Assembly: GCF_032854445.1 (NCBI RefSeq)
Contig: NC_088297.1
Span: 7,549,375 to 7,613,374, forward strand
Source: Liolophura sinensis
Lineage: Eukaryota > Mollusca > Polyplacophora > Chitonida > Chitonidae
Reading direction: 5' to 3'
DNA: 64,000 bases
Part shown: piece after piece, positions 1-12,143 of the stretch
Numbering within the stretch: the stretch's first letter is position 1
Layout: each line of letters begins with the position of its first letter
Made by a program: the position numbers and the translations under genes
Notes under the pieces: generated by a model
What the model saw: the letters and a program-made list of their open reading frames with translations, nothing else
What the model was told of the DNA's origin: nothing
Database searches by the model: none

Positions 1-63
<63 letters not shown>
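1..63. repeat. (TA)n microsatellite
   Basis: A perfect run of alternating T and A opens the window and is cut by the window edge, so its true length is unknown. Confidence 0.97.
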
Positions 64-66
<3 letters not shown>

Positions 67-197
67 CCGAAATGTTGTTAATTATTTCACCAGATGAAAA
101 CACTGTTTGTAGTTCAGTAATGAGCTGACGCTTCTTTGCACAGGGACATGTGCACCCTGTATACAAATCCACCGTCGTTATGTACCTACACTGTACG

Positions 198-450
198 TTA
201 TGTGGCCTTCAGCACTAAGAGGTCAGAGCAAGAAAACAGGACTGGTTGGTCCGGTGTCAGTATAATGTGACTGGGTGGAGTGTCATGTCCGGTGTCTTTG
301 GCATGATGATACTTGCCAAAGTGGTGGCAGCACTTTGGCGGCATGGACTCGCCCTGTCACAAAAAGGCACAATATATGTACACACACTTAATGACTCACC
401 GTCATCGTATGACTAACATTGTACGGGGTAAAATCTCTAAGCATACATAT
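198..450 (+). mobile_element. SINE family 2 copy, head missing
   Basis: This copy shares its body with the copies near 6.1-6.4, 26.6 and 58.0 kb. Shared landmarks are a block about a drop in 'tcagagcaagaaaacagg', a 'tgacatgtc'-type segment, and a terminal segment that in the reverse direction reads 'ggggtttaacgtcgtactt'. The orientation is set by a tRNA-like head seen in the 6.1 kb copy. The head is absent here. Boundaries are approximate. Confidence 0.7.
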
Positions 451-2600
451 ATACATACACACATACATAACGAGCTTCACAAACATCGGCGTGTGAACAA
501 AATGGTATACGCGTTTTGTGCTGGTTGAGAGTAAGAGAGATTTTGTGAGATGACAATCTTCCGAAGTTTCGTAATTTCAATGTAATTCTGTCCTATGTTT
601 TGCTTGTAATATAATTATCGGGTTATTTCAGTAGCTTAACGTCTACATTTGCATGCTCGGAAACTTATATAAGTTTGTCGCATGACAAAGCCCACTTTAA
701 GTTGTAGTTGGTTTATTTGTCTGCACACGAATACGTCAGCTCGAGATCTTTATCCATTAATTTCAAACAGTTAACTAAGACAACAAAATCTCTAGACGTC
801 TAACTCTAACGGGTTATGCCTGGCAGGTATGAGAGTTGCTTGGATATTTACTACAGAAACCACGGTTCTTCACTTGAAGTAACACCCCATGGACAAGCTC
901 ATGCGATCTTCACTCAAGTCTGATGTCAGTATTTAGGTTGTTTTCGCCTTTACATGTACACAAAATAACGGGTTATTAACGACCGTCTAGGCTTTGATTG
1001 ACGATAACTGGTCCCTTGCTGATGCTGACACAAAGTGGGACTGATTACAAAGATTAGAGCTTGTGCTGGTCGGGCTGGAGTCTCCCGTCGATCACGCACG
1101 GATACAACATCTGTCAAAAAAGGTTTGATATTCAAATTACCGATGACAAATTTTACCACAATGATTACTTCTCAATTATCTATCATTACACAGATTTTTG
1201 TTATATGTGATTTCATTATTATGCAAGCTATAATTGTCACGTCTCCGCCCAACTCTGAAGTACTGTCGCTAGGCCTCATTCATGTACATGTATATCAAAC
1301 CTGATGGAAATATAAGTCATGTTTAGCTCCTGAGCATAAAACCTACCGTACGTCAATTGCTCTTTATTTTGGTTTACCTCACCGATCTCCCATACTGTCT
1401 TGACGTCCAGTCTCGTGAAATGTTTTGCTAGTTAGAAATTGCACATGATGTTTTTTAGAACAGCTGTACAACAGCATGGTTCTGGATGGATGTCTACCAT
1501 CAGGCCGCCCTGTGATTAACATGTAACTTCATCCTAGGCACATAGGCAGGAATCTAGCGACATTGCCAATGTTATGCTGAGAAAAGGTAGAGAAGGTCTC
1601 CTGTAACAATTCTCTGTACGTCCAGATTTCGAGTACAACGTGTTCTTTGAAAACGTTCATAGAGTATTAACTTTCGGTGAAGCAAAATGTGAATTGAAAT
1701 ATTTCTGAAAGATTTCTTCTTGCTCTTTGTTTAGAAATGAACTGATCCCTTCGACAAAATATCGCCATTACACAATTGTGCTTTAAAAATTATAACTGCA
1801 TCATTTGGGAACTTAGACAAAAAAGTTGTCAGATTTAACAGATTTTTAATTTTGGTATTTAAAGATATTTATATTTCACCTGACACAATTATTAAGTACT
1901 AAAATTCAAAGGGTTTTCGATCCAATCAACACTTACTTGGTTTCAAGCGAGGAACAAGATTTCGGAAGGTAAAGCATCAGGTATAGCTCGATCTGAAGTC
2001 TTCAGTACACTTTTCTCGTTATTATTAACGGGAAGTTGCTTAATAAGGCTATGTTAGGGCTTTTATTCCAACGAAGTGAAGACATAACAAGATCCAAAAT
2101 GGTGCGCAATGACTTATGCTGTATTATGTTTCCTTTAGGCCAGAATGGTGGACTACATTAAGACATAATGTTAGCTGTTGTACATGCAATCAACCAAAGG
2201 CTAGCAGCTTAAACTGGACACCCCTACGGCCGTTGATTTCATAAATTAAAATAGTATACAGTTGATTTCACTTTTCATTTTGTAGTATGAACTATTAAAT
2301 TTGACTAGAAATCTGCAGTAGAACAGCGATAATTTTCACCTTCAGTTATTTTGTTCTTCTCAGGGTGTTTTTAATTACACATATTTAATGCAGGTTAAGC
2401 GACAAAACACTTCGATACCACTTTACCGAGAAATCTACCAATCTTTTGTATGTGTTGTGTAGGCAGGAAACTTTAAGTTTTAAGTACTAGTATCAAGTTA
2501 CTAGTACACGATAGCTTACTAGGAAGATGTGCTATATGGACATACAATTTATTAATTTATTAACACGATGTAAACGGGACAACAACCGTTCCACAGCGAT
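451..2600. other. No gene recognised
   Basis: Only short open frames with no recognisable domain are present. The sequence is AT-rich and unique as far as can be judged by eye. It may hold upstream DNA of the beta-lactamase-like gene, but no promoter could be placed. Confidence 0.5.
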
Positions 2601-2617
2601 CTACATCGAATTAACAT

Positions 2618-2702
2618 TGTATTTATTTATTTTATTTTATTTTATTTTATTTATTTATTGATTGATTTATTTATTTATTGATTGATTTATTTATTGATTG
2701 AT

Positions 2703-2769
<67 letters not shown>

Positions 2770-2900
2770 TATGATTGGTGTCATTCACCGAACTCAAGAA
2801 AATTTCCCATGACGGCGGCCAGTATTATGGTTGGAGGAAACAATCCACGACCATCCATCAGTTGCTCGCAGACCTTCGCAGGTACGACCGGACCTGCCAC
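2618..2900 (-). mobile_element. SINE family 1 copy with long (TTTA)n tail
   Basis: A run of TTTA repeats of about 150 bp (2,620-2,771) is followed by a body containing 'gacggcggccagtattatgg' and 'ccacgaccatccatcagttg'. These match the reversed body of the full copies at 5.1 and 33.1 kb. The TTTA run is the expanded A-rich 3' tail. The tRNA-like head is lost or decayed. Confidence 0.8.
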
Positions 2901-5100
2901 TGTTAGCAGTTACACGACAGTTGTCTTGCTGAAAACGACTAACTTGTTATCTGGAGTACTGCGCTTTTAACTATATCTACAATGTATCGTGGAATGAGCG
3001 TCATTCCCGGGCTAAATTCCTCAGACTTAAGACTCGCCGTCCTGATATTATCGGCCTAAATCTGACAATTTGCTCTCGATTCAGACAGAGATTTAATTAG
3101 AATGGAGTCGTGAAGTGGCTCAAAGTTATCTTGTAGGAGCCTAGAACTTCAAATGTGGGTATTCACACCGTTCATTGATATCCAAGTTACCAGGATAATT
3201 AAGTCTAAAGCTAAGCCAATGTGCGAGGATTAAGGTGTATCGCTGTCGGCGGGAAGTTTTTCCACTCACCTATCTACATGTAATTAGACAGAATTAGAGT
3301 GTCTCATAAATTCATCGAATTCATCAATTATAAAACGCCCGTAAAGTCCATAAAGCTACCATTATTGAGAAAAGTTTTTCAGTTCACAGTTCTTCGTGGT
3401 CTTACCTCCGATGCTTAACTGATTTTTTAAAACTATTTCCATCCCTCTAAGCGTACATGTGAATAGACACAAGCTGTGGGGTTTTATGTGCCATATGCTA
3501 CTACCCAGGACAACTTTCTTTTTGCCCTGGCACGTAAGAATGGTATCGCTTTGCAGTAAGCTGGCAACAAAGCTGACGTATGCACTAATGTTTAAGTACT
3601 GCCTCGTCGGAATGCCAGACCACACGCACTGGTCAGACTTTTTGCCAAGCATCATAAATGGGAACAGACATTTAAAACTTTACCAACAAGAAACCTTATC
3701 CTCTCAATTCTAAGGCTTTCCAAGTCCCAGACCTTCGAGAATGGCGAGAGTTTCTCCTGATGCATATGGAGTGATATGAGCGAGATTTATTAATTTCTTT
3801 GAGTTCAAGCTTCAGTATTTACATTTTCGATGAGCTAAGTTAGCCTAAATATTTGCATGTTAATAGTACACACATGTATACGTGAGAGATTGTGGATGAA
3901 AATCAATCGGCAATCAGATGAAACTTTGACCAGAATAATCAGGGGTTTGCACAGAGTCATGTTACAGCGTGGCACACGGAGCTGTTCTCTTATTCCGCTT
4001 TTATTACTAAAAAATCGTAGTTCAAAAATGATTTCTTCACAGCATTACGCATGAACTTTTATTAAATGAGTAACATCACCAATCACTGTTGTCACAGATT
4101 TTGGAAAGGCCTCCGACGTGATTCTTGGCATATCTACTGCGATTTAACGCGAGATTTGTCTGTCCCATGTAAATGTTCCTGGCTAGTTTAGTGTGGAAAA
4201 CTAAATCTCTACCTAACTAATGCAAAGTGTCAAAAATCCCTTACCTATTATTTTAACTATGTGGAGGGCCAGTTATGAGGATCTGGGTGACGAAATCTAG
4301 GCATAACAACAAAGGCTTGCTGTACTCCATAAGCGCTCATTCTCAAAAGAGCAAACGGCCGCGGGCTCAGCTTGATTACGACCCATTGATGACCATTCTG
4401 TGATTCCCCTATCGGGTTCCAGCCAAGGAGATTTTAAAGAAAATTGTTTTCAGACCAGGAAAAAACAGACACGGGATTAACAACAGTGATTTAGTTCGGT
4501 AATCAGCAGAGCTTCCGGAGAAGCATAAGCTTGGTTTCTCTAGCTTTATCTACTTTTATACCTTCTGTAATTGGCTCAATCTTGAATTACGGTTACTTTT
4601 GATCGCAAGATACCCATTTCATGGTCATCGGCTGGCAAATGAGTTGAAGGAACAAATTAAGTTCACACGCGCTTTCTTCTCCCTTTAAGTCTGAAATTTA
4701 CTTTCAACTTTGTGGAGCCCACGGCATTAAGCAAGAAATATCCGAAAGTTGTGGATCAGCACAAAATTGGCTTATTTGAAAGGATCTAGACAAAACACAG
4801 TGAAAATGTAGATTGCTGTATACGAGACGTCCTCGCTATATGTGCTGGCTTCCATGTGACGTCAGGTAGCTTGAGCATGTGGAGAAAGTGAGAAAAGTGA
4901 GAATAGAGCGGATCCAGCTTTGCATTACATAACCAAGCAAGCAACACAACGAAAATCTGCATAATGTATTTATTTAATTATCTATTTGACTTATGTTCAT
5001 CCATATGATTTATGGTCAAATTCATAGAAAAAAAAACAATGCAATCAAACATAACAACGAGGCACTGTATTGGGCATTCTATTTGATCAACATGCGTGAC
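2901..5100. other. No gene recognised
   Basis: Open frames here are all under 100 codons on both strands and lack family resemblance. No repeat array is evident by eye. Confidence 0.5.
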
Positions 5101-5104
5101 GCAC

Positions 5105-5365
5105 ATTATGTCATTATTTATTGATTTATTTGATTGCTTTTTACGCCATACTCAGGAATATTTCACTTATACAACGGAGGAAACGAGAGGAAAAGGGGCA
5201 GAGCCCTGGGGAAAACCACGACCATCCGCAGGTTGCTGTCAGACCTTCCTACGTAAGGCCGAAGAGGAAGCCAGCATGAGCTGGACTCACAGCAACCGCA
5301 CTGGTGAGAGGCTCCTGGGTCAATACGCTACGCTAGCGCGCTAACCAATTGAGCCACGGAGGCCT
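5105..5365 (-). mobile_element. SINE family 1, near full length
   Basis: Read on the minus strand, this begins with a tRNA-like head ('cctccgtggctcaattggtt', with A-box and the phrase about 'gcgcgctagcg') and runs through the family body to a tail near 5,105. tRNA-derived SINEs carry internal RNA polymerase III A and B boxes in this head. The copy is slightly diverged from the 35.25 kb copy. Confidence 0.85.
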
Positions 5366-5799
5366 CCGTTATGTCATTATTCAAATATATTCTAGTATAC
5401 CGTGTAAGCTGCACCGTTTTTTTGGTGTACATATTTACTGACTCCTGGCAAACCTCCAGTCTTTAAGCCCAGCCGAAACAGACTGCCGCAGTGAGAATGC
5501 GCTTTGGTGATCTGGTCCGTCTGCTATACAGTAATTGGAGTCCATTGACGTAAATAGTAATATATAATTCTATATAGATTACTCTAACACATGCAGGTAA
5601 CACTTTTCAAGTTGTCGAATCTAATCTGAAGATTTTCTTATATACAAGTACTGAATACAGGTACTCTCTCGTGAATTGTGCCTTTTAGTGAAAATTAGGC
5701 TTAACGCTACCAATGTTGTGGGAAATGCTGACCCTGGCTGGTGATCTGATGCCAGCTTCTTGTCTGCTGATTAAAAGTCATGTAATGTTGCTGATGAGT

Positions 5800-6115
5800 G
5801 AGTGAATGAGTGCTTGGGGTTTCACCTCGTACTTAAGAGTTTTCAGTCATATGACGACGAAGGAGTCCTTAGAGTGCCTCTTTGTTGCAGGACGGATTTC
5901 CGCCGCTCTTTAATCTAGTGCTGCAGCTCTGTAACGACTTACCGAAGGCAAGTAAGCTGCCCTAACCGAGCCTTTATACTGACACACGTCATCCAGTCGT
6001 TGCACTATCCCCTTACTGCTGAACGCCAAGCGAAGAAGCTACAACTTTAAGGTTTTAGGAGTGACCCGACCCAGGATTGACCCTGCATCTGCCGACTCGA
6101 AGCGGACGACCGGTC
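5800..6115 (-). mobile_element. SINE family 2, left arm of an inverted pair
   Basis: The left edge carries 'gagtgcttggggtttcacct', the 3' end of the family seen in reverse. The right end carries the tRNA-like head in reverse ('gacccaggattgaccctgca' then 'gaagcggacg'). It faces a second copy head-to-head across about 6,116. Confidence 0.8.
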
Positions 6116-6440
6116 CCCATGGTGGAGCGTCCGCTTAGGGAGCGGTAGATCCAGGGCCAATCCTGGGTCGAAGACCTTAAAAGAGAAAGATGTGACTTCC
6201 TCGCTTGGCGTTTAGCATGAAGAGGAATGTGCCAGGACTGGTTGGTCTGTTTATGGCTCGGGCGGGGCGCCTTACTTGCCTTCGGTAAGGCGTCTCAGTG
6301 AAGCAGCACTAGAAAAAAGAGAGTAGGAAATCCGTCCTGCAACAAGGAGGCACGTTACATGCACTGTAAAGATTCCTTCTGGAAAATTGTTAAGTACGAA
6401 GTTATACTCCAAGCACTCACTCACTCACTCACTCGCTCGA
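6116..6440 (+). mobile_element. SINE family 2, right arm of an inverted pair
   Basis: This copy starts with a tRNA-like head ('tggagcgtccgcttagggag', then 'ccaatcctgggtcg' as B-box-like). It ends at 'actccaagcactcactcact'. It is a reverse-complement partner of 5,800-6,115. A further reversed head fragment ('gaagcggacgctctaccact') follows at about 6,441-6,466. Confidence 0.8.
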
Positions 6441-6466
6441 AGCGGACGCTCTACCACTGAGCTGTT

Positions 6467-7191
6467 GATGCCGGTAATACAGCAATGAAGTAAAGAATAA
6501 AAACATGTACAAAGATTTCAGTACAAACAGGGAACAGTGCAAAAGTCGGTATAACGCAACAACCAAAACTAGTGGGTGAAAGCAGTTTATGATAATTTAA
6601 AGGCAAAACATTAATGAGATATTTCTAGATTATATATTCGAGCATTATCCCGTATCCCGTGAATCATTCATCGATTGTAAATGGATCAGTAAATCTCACC
6701 GTACACAAATACGTGTACGACACTTCCGAGGGTAAAAGAAAGCTGAACGGAGAAAAATACCACGCATTCACCACTGGTACCAGCAAAGAAAACATGAACC
6801 GGGGAAGCCTTCTCACATTTCCAGGTCAGCTGAATTGTAGGTGTAAACAACCGTTTCCAAAAATTGATTCTATTCCTCTTGAAATGTTACTTTTCTGTTG
6901 CTAGTAATACATGCACCTATCATAAGGTATTTTTCTACACATAAGACAACATTACTAAAGCGCCGAAGTTAACACATTGCGCAGAAAGACGATGTGTTCT
7001 TGTTGTTGTTGATCTTTGGGGGTTGGCAAACATACTCTGGCCTTTCCCTCCTGTATTCTCTCATGGTGTTTCACATAAATAGGTCAGACACGACCTGTGG
7101 GAAACGTTTATCATTAAGATGACTTTTCAGATGTTTGCTGCATGCACTTTCCGCATATTCAGGCAGGCAGTACATTGGAGAGACGTCAATC
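6467..7191 (+). other. Upstream DNA of the beta-lactamase-like gene
   Basis: No coding domain is seen. A pyrimidine-containing stretch ending in 'ccgcatattcag' at about 7,161 could be a 3' splice site of a 5' untranslated exon, because the start codon follows about 30 nt later. No clear TATA box could be assigned. Confidence 0.35.
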
Positions 7192-7505
7192 ATGGCGGTA
7201 GCAGGGGGAAAGCTGCATCTACTGGTGTTGTTTGTTTGTACGTTAGCAATTTCCGCCCGAGTCTTCACTCCGGGACAGATTCGACAAATCGACGATTTCG
7301 TGGAGAAAGTAATGGAGTGCTATAACTTACCTGGATTTGCCATAGCTGCCGTGAGAGGAGAAGAGGCGCACATAAAAGGATACGGAAAAATGGACATCAA
7401 GAACGATATTGATGTTACAGGGGATTCAATTTTTATGATCGGTTCATTGACGAAGGCAATGACGGCCAGCCTATTGGCGAAAGTCTTGCCAGAAAAACAT
7501 ATGAG
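7192..7505 (+). CDS. Beta-lactamase-like gene, exon 1
   Basis: This exon codes residues 1-104 plus two bases of codon 105. The ATG is chosen because it begins a hydrophobic signal peptide. An upstream in-frame ATG at 7,135 would add 19 residues that spoil the signal. The exon carries the catalytic SLTK. The donor is ATGAG|GTAGGC (phase 2). The open frame runs into a stop inside the donor (TAG at 7,507), as expected for an intron. Confidence 0.88.
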
Positions 7506-10500
7506 GTAGGCCAAGTGTTTTCTTTGTCTTCCTTTCTTTCTTATCTTTCGTTTCAGCCAGTTGGTGCCTTTCAAAATTATTTAAGATGTGTACCACAAAT
7601 TTCCACACAGCACAGAAACTTTACAACTTTCAGATTTCAAGATGACCTGGACATTTGCTGACGACTTACAATTTATTATTCAAATGTCAAATTCTAAAAT
7701 TATGTTATTTTGATGTGAAGTAAATGTAAATATATCTCACTGCAATAGTGTGTTTTAATTATCGCATCGCAATTGATAATATCTGTTGGGGGTGCTTAAC
7801 TCTTATATATTTGTGTTTTCACAAATCCTTGCAAATTCATGTGAAACAAACGCCATGAATATTAATACAACTGCAGGGGGTAATGAATCTTCCATCCTCC
7901 CCAGACTGCATGGCTATGGGGAAGTATACCGGTACAAAAGTCTATATATATATACACATCTTCAAAGTTGCCAGTCACGTACATCGGATGTTTTGGAGCT
8001 GTTATGAATGGAAATTGTTATCGAGTGAACCGCTATGTAGAGTAAGTGGGCCTTTGAGAGCGACATCTGCAGGCGATACCAGTCAGTATTTATCCAATTT
8101 CAGGAAGAAAATATATGCATGTGATTTGTTTACATTAGTAACTCACATGTTCAACAATTCCGCCCTCCCTTACCTCCAGGGTAGCCATGAATTATAAGAG
8201 TGAAATGTGTGTTTAGGTGGACCAGTAAGCAAAATAATGAGCCCAGGGACATGTGAGCTAGGCTTGGGAACCTCAGTTGAATGACTATACTAGTCATTCA
8301 ACTAAGGTATATTATCCTTCCGGTACTTGACCTTTGTAATTACGCTGGGTAAACAACTAGCGGAATATTTGACAGGAACTGATGACCGTCATTAATACAG
8401 TTCACACAAACGCGAAAATTGTAATGAAATGATTCACGTCGAAATTGTAAGGAGATCACTATGACGAAAATGCAGTGAAATGTCTATTCGGAAACCGTAA
8501 TGAAATGACTATAAGAAATTGTAGTAAAATGTCTCTCAGAAATCTGTAATGAAATGACTATGACGGAATTGTAGTGAAATGTCTATTAGGAGACTGTAAT
8601 GAAGTGACTTTGATGAAATTGTAATGAAATGTCTATCACGAAACTGTAATAAACTGACTATGACAAATTGTAGTAAAATGTCTCTCAGAAAACTGTAATC
8701 AAATGACTCTGACGGAATTGTAGTGAAATGTCTATTAGGAAACTGTAATGAAGTGACTTTGATGAAATTGTAATGAAATGTCTATCACGAAACTGTAATG
8801 AAATGACTCGCACGAAACTGTAATGAAATGACTCACCCAAAAGTGTAATGAAATGACTCACCCGAAACTGTAATGATATGATTATCACGAAACTGTAATG
8901 AAATGACTAACACGAAATTGTAAAGAACTGAGTACAACGCAATTTTAATGAAGTGACTAGGACAAAATTATAATGATTTAACGATCAGAAAATTGTCATG
9001 GGATGACTACAAAATATAAATAAATGACCACCATGTTTTTAAAGGAAATGAGTATCACGCGAGTTGAACGAAATGAGTATCACGGGATTTGAACGAAACG
9101 AGTATCACGCGATTTGAATTAAATGATTATCACGTACTTTGAATGAACAGATTTTTTTTACATATTTCGAATGGAATGACTATCACATAATTTAATTAAT
9201 CTCTATCGCGAATTCTGATTAACCTTTCTCACGTCATTTGATTAACTCCTGTTACATAATTTGATTAATCTAGTAATTTAAATACAGTGACTATTATGCA
9301 ATTTGAGAGTATAACGTGATCATGGTGACTTAGAATGGGGGAAACATTAAAACGAATATCAACCACATTCATCCACTTTCCCGAAAAGATGTGTTGCGAA
9401 AGTGTGATAAATAGCTCAATGATACTTTTATATGCCATATATAAGCATTTATGTACCGTAATCATTACAAACACCCACATTTTCTCATGTTACGACCCAA
9501 ACTGTCTGTATTATAAAGAGATGGCTTGTTCGAAATACACGACAGTTTAGCCGCACAAAAAAGTAACCAAAACCAGCAGATTTTATTTTTCAACAATTTA
9601 TTAGCTTTAACAAGAACAGATAACAAGGCTTATACAAATACTAAAGTACTTAAGTTTAACAAGAAAGGATAGCAGTATCTATACAAATACTAAAGTACTT
9701 ACATGTACAACGGTGTCAAGTCCAAACGGACGCATATACTCCACAATGCTTAAAAATGCACAGAGGCAATATTCACAAGAGGGAAAATCCACAATATAAC
9801 TGAGCGTATGACGAAATATACACAAAATTCCACAGACAAGGTCCGTATACTTATAAGCACTGTGTACACAAGAGCACAAATTAAATATACAAGTTCAGAC
9901 TGAACAAGTGCTTGGTGGAGATATGATATAACAAAGCCAGAGGCTATAAAGACACCAAAATTCAGCACAAAAGGCCTACTAAAGTAACACACAGCGAAAG
10001 CATCCCAAACTGTCAATTCTCCTTTCTCCTCCTTTGACCTGCTTTCATAGGTCTTATATAGACTGGTGGAATTTTCTAGAATTAGAAAAGTCTTGAACAC
10101 TTGTTGTAAACAAACAGGCCCCGAACTGAGCGTATTCTGGAACATTCTATGGTAGAGGCAGACAGCAGGCCCTGAACTCAGCATATGTAAGCAGTGACAA
10201 GCTAAATTTAGAAGCTAACGGCAGTTGTTCACCTAACACTCATCATGTCAGAAACTTGTCCTCCTCGCTTCTTGGGACAGTCGTTCTGCCTTTAAAAATG
10301 AAATCGCTGGCTCGAGTCCATGCAGTTCTCGGGAGTACGCGTGAAACACCAATCAGATATTTAAATAAATCAAGTAGCTCTCAGAAGTTCGGCAGTGGTT
10401 TTAGGTCAGGAAGTGTGTAAGATACATGACACGTCGCTGGTTTCCTCCACCCATAAAACTGATCACCGTAGAATCAGTAAAATATCCGCTAGAACGACGT

Positions 10501-12111
10501 TAAGCATCGATCAAATAAAATAAATAAATACACATATAAATGACTAAAAATTATAAATACATAAATTATGCTAATATCAGCTCGACGTGGGACACCAAAG
10601 TCAAGGACATTCTGGGGGACTCATTTAAGCTGAGCACAGAGGACCTGACAAACGGTGTGACGATCAGAGATCTACTGAGCCACAAGACTGGGCTAGCCGC
10701 GGGGATTTATGGTATCTTCAGAGGATACTCCAAAAACATCACAGCGGCTCGTATGGTGAAGTGTGTATTTATATATTTGTGTGGAATTTGATTTAAATTA
10801 AATTTATTTCTAACTGTTGTATAGCTGAGCTTGGAAACTCAGTCAGCTCACACCAACATAACTTATTACATAAGTATCCAATTATGCCAAGGACCAGACA
10901 AATCCTTGCGGTGCAGTCAGTCTCGAAGGACCTGAAAACACAAACTACATCCCATGATATTGCTCCCTGTTCAAACCTATGGTGCATCATGTTTAAGGGA
11001 CTCTGTGAAATGCGCTTCTCACAGAACCGCAGCTACAACTAAAGAGTGCATCTTACGTTTCGTTGTAGATCGTTATGAGGTGTTAACGGTTATATCGGTT
11101 CTAGATAAAATTGTAACCGTCTACATACACAAATCGAGCATATGTTACCAGATAATTCATTCCCTAAAGCCTAATTCTCATGAAATGATAAAAACTTATT
11201 CTTTATTTGTCCTACTACATGTATGGAGTACTTCCTTGCAGAAAACTTCGCCACTTGCCCTCCGTAAAGCCTCTGAGGTTAAGGTTTGACTACAATCAAT
11301 GGACGTATATGTTGGCAAGTCACGTGACAGAAGTACTAGCAGGAGGCACAGAATCCTGGGAGGAACTAATGAAGCGTCACTTGTTCGAACCATTGGGAAT
11401 GGACTCTACAGTCATCGGACCGAATCTTAGCAAATTGGCGGCAAATAATAAACTTGCCTTACCGTATCAGTTCTCTAATGGCAAGCACGAACAAATGCCT
11501 CTAGAAATATTCGAGTAGGTACCCTTGACCTGTGGGATACGTTCCGATAATAATCGGATTTTGGCTTAATTGTAGTTTCCACTAGATTATGCAGTTAGAG
11601 AATTAGTCAGGTATAAAGGTTTAAACATGCTACGTAGGCGGTGATTTTTGGCACAAAATTCATATCAGCCGACCAAATAAGACTTTTTGCATTTTGCAAG
11701 AATAGCTAAAATTCTTCCATTTTAGTAAATATCAGACTCGTTGTTTGTGGTATTAACACGATTCCAAAGTTTGAAACAGTTATACTGCGAGTCCTTTTAT
11801 AAATTTTACTACTTATTTCTAAGGGTAGCGGTGCACAGTCGATGTTTCTACGTGCATTTTGTTACAGGTAATTATTTGGGCTATTCTACAATAGTAAAAA
11901 TTCGATCGTAGTTGCGCTGATGATTTCTGTTGCCAAAAATCTCCGGTTTAGCCTTTTGAATGATACTCATCCGTTAAGTGCTGTGTTTTTTTCGTCCTAG
12001 TCTATAAATGAAGTCAGCAACCTGCGGATGGTCGTGACTTTTCCACGGGCTCGGCCCTGTTTCCTCCCACCATAATGCTGGCATACATACATACATACAT
12101 ACATACATACA

Positions 12112-12143
<32 letters not shown>

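Noticed and set aside
2698-2970. 90-codon open frame beginning with a Leu/Ile/Tyr/Phe run
   Set aside because: Translation of the TTTA tail of a SINE and the SINE body.
9750-10184. 144-codon minus-strand open frame in intron 1
   Set aside because: No recognisable domain, AT-rich composition and no splice or paralog support.
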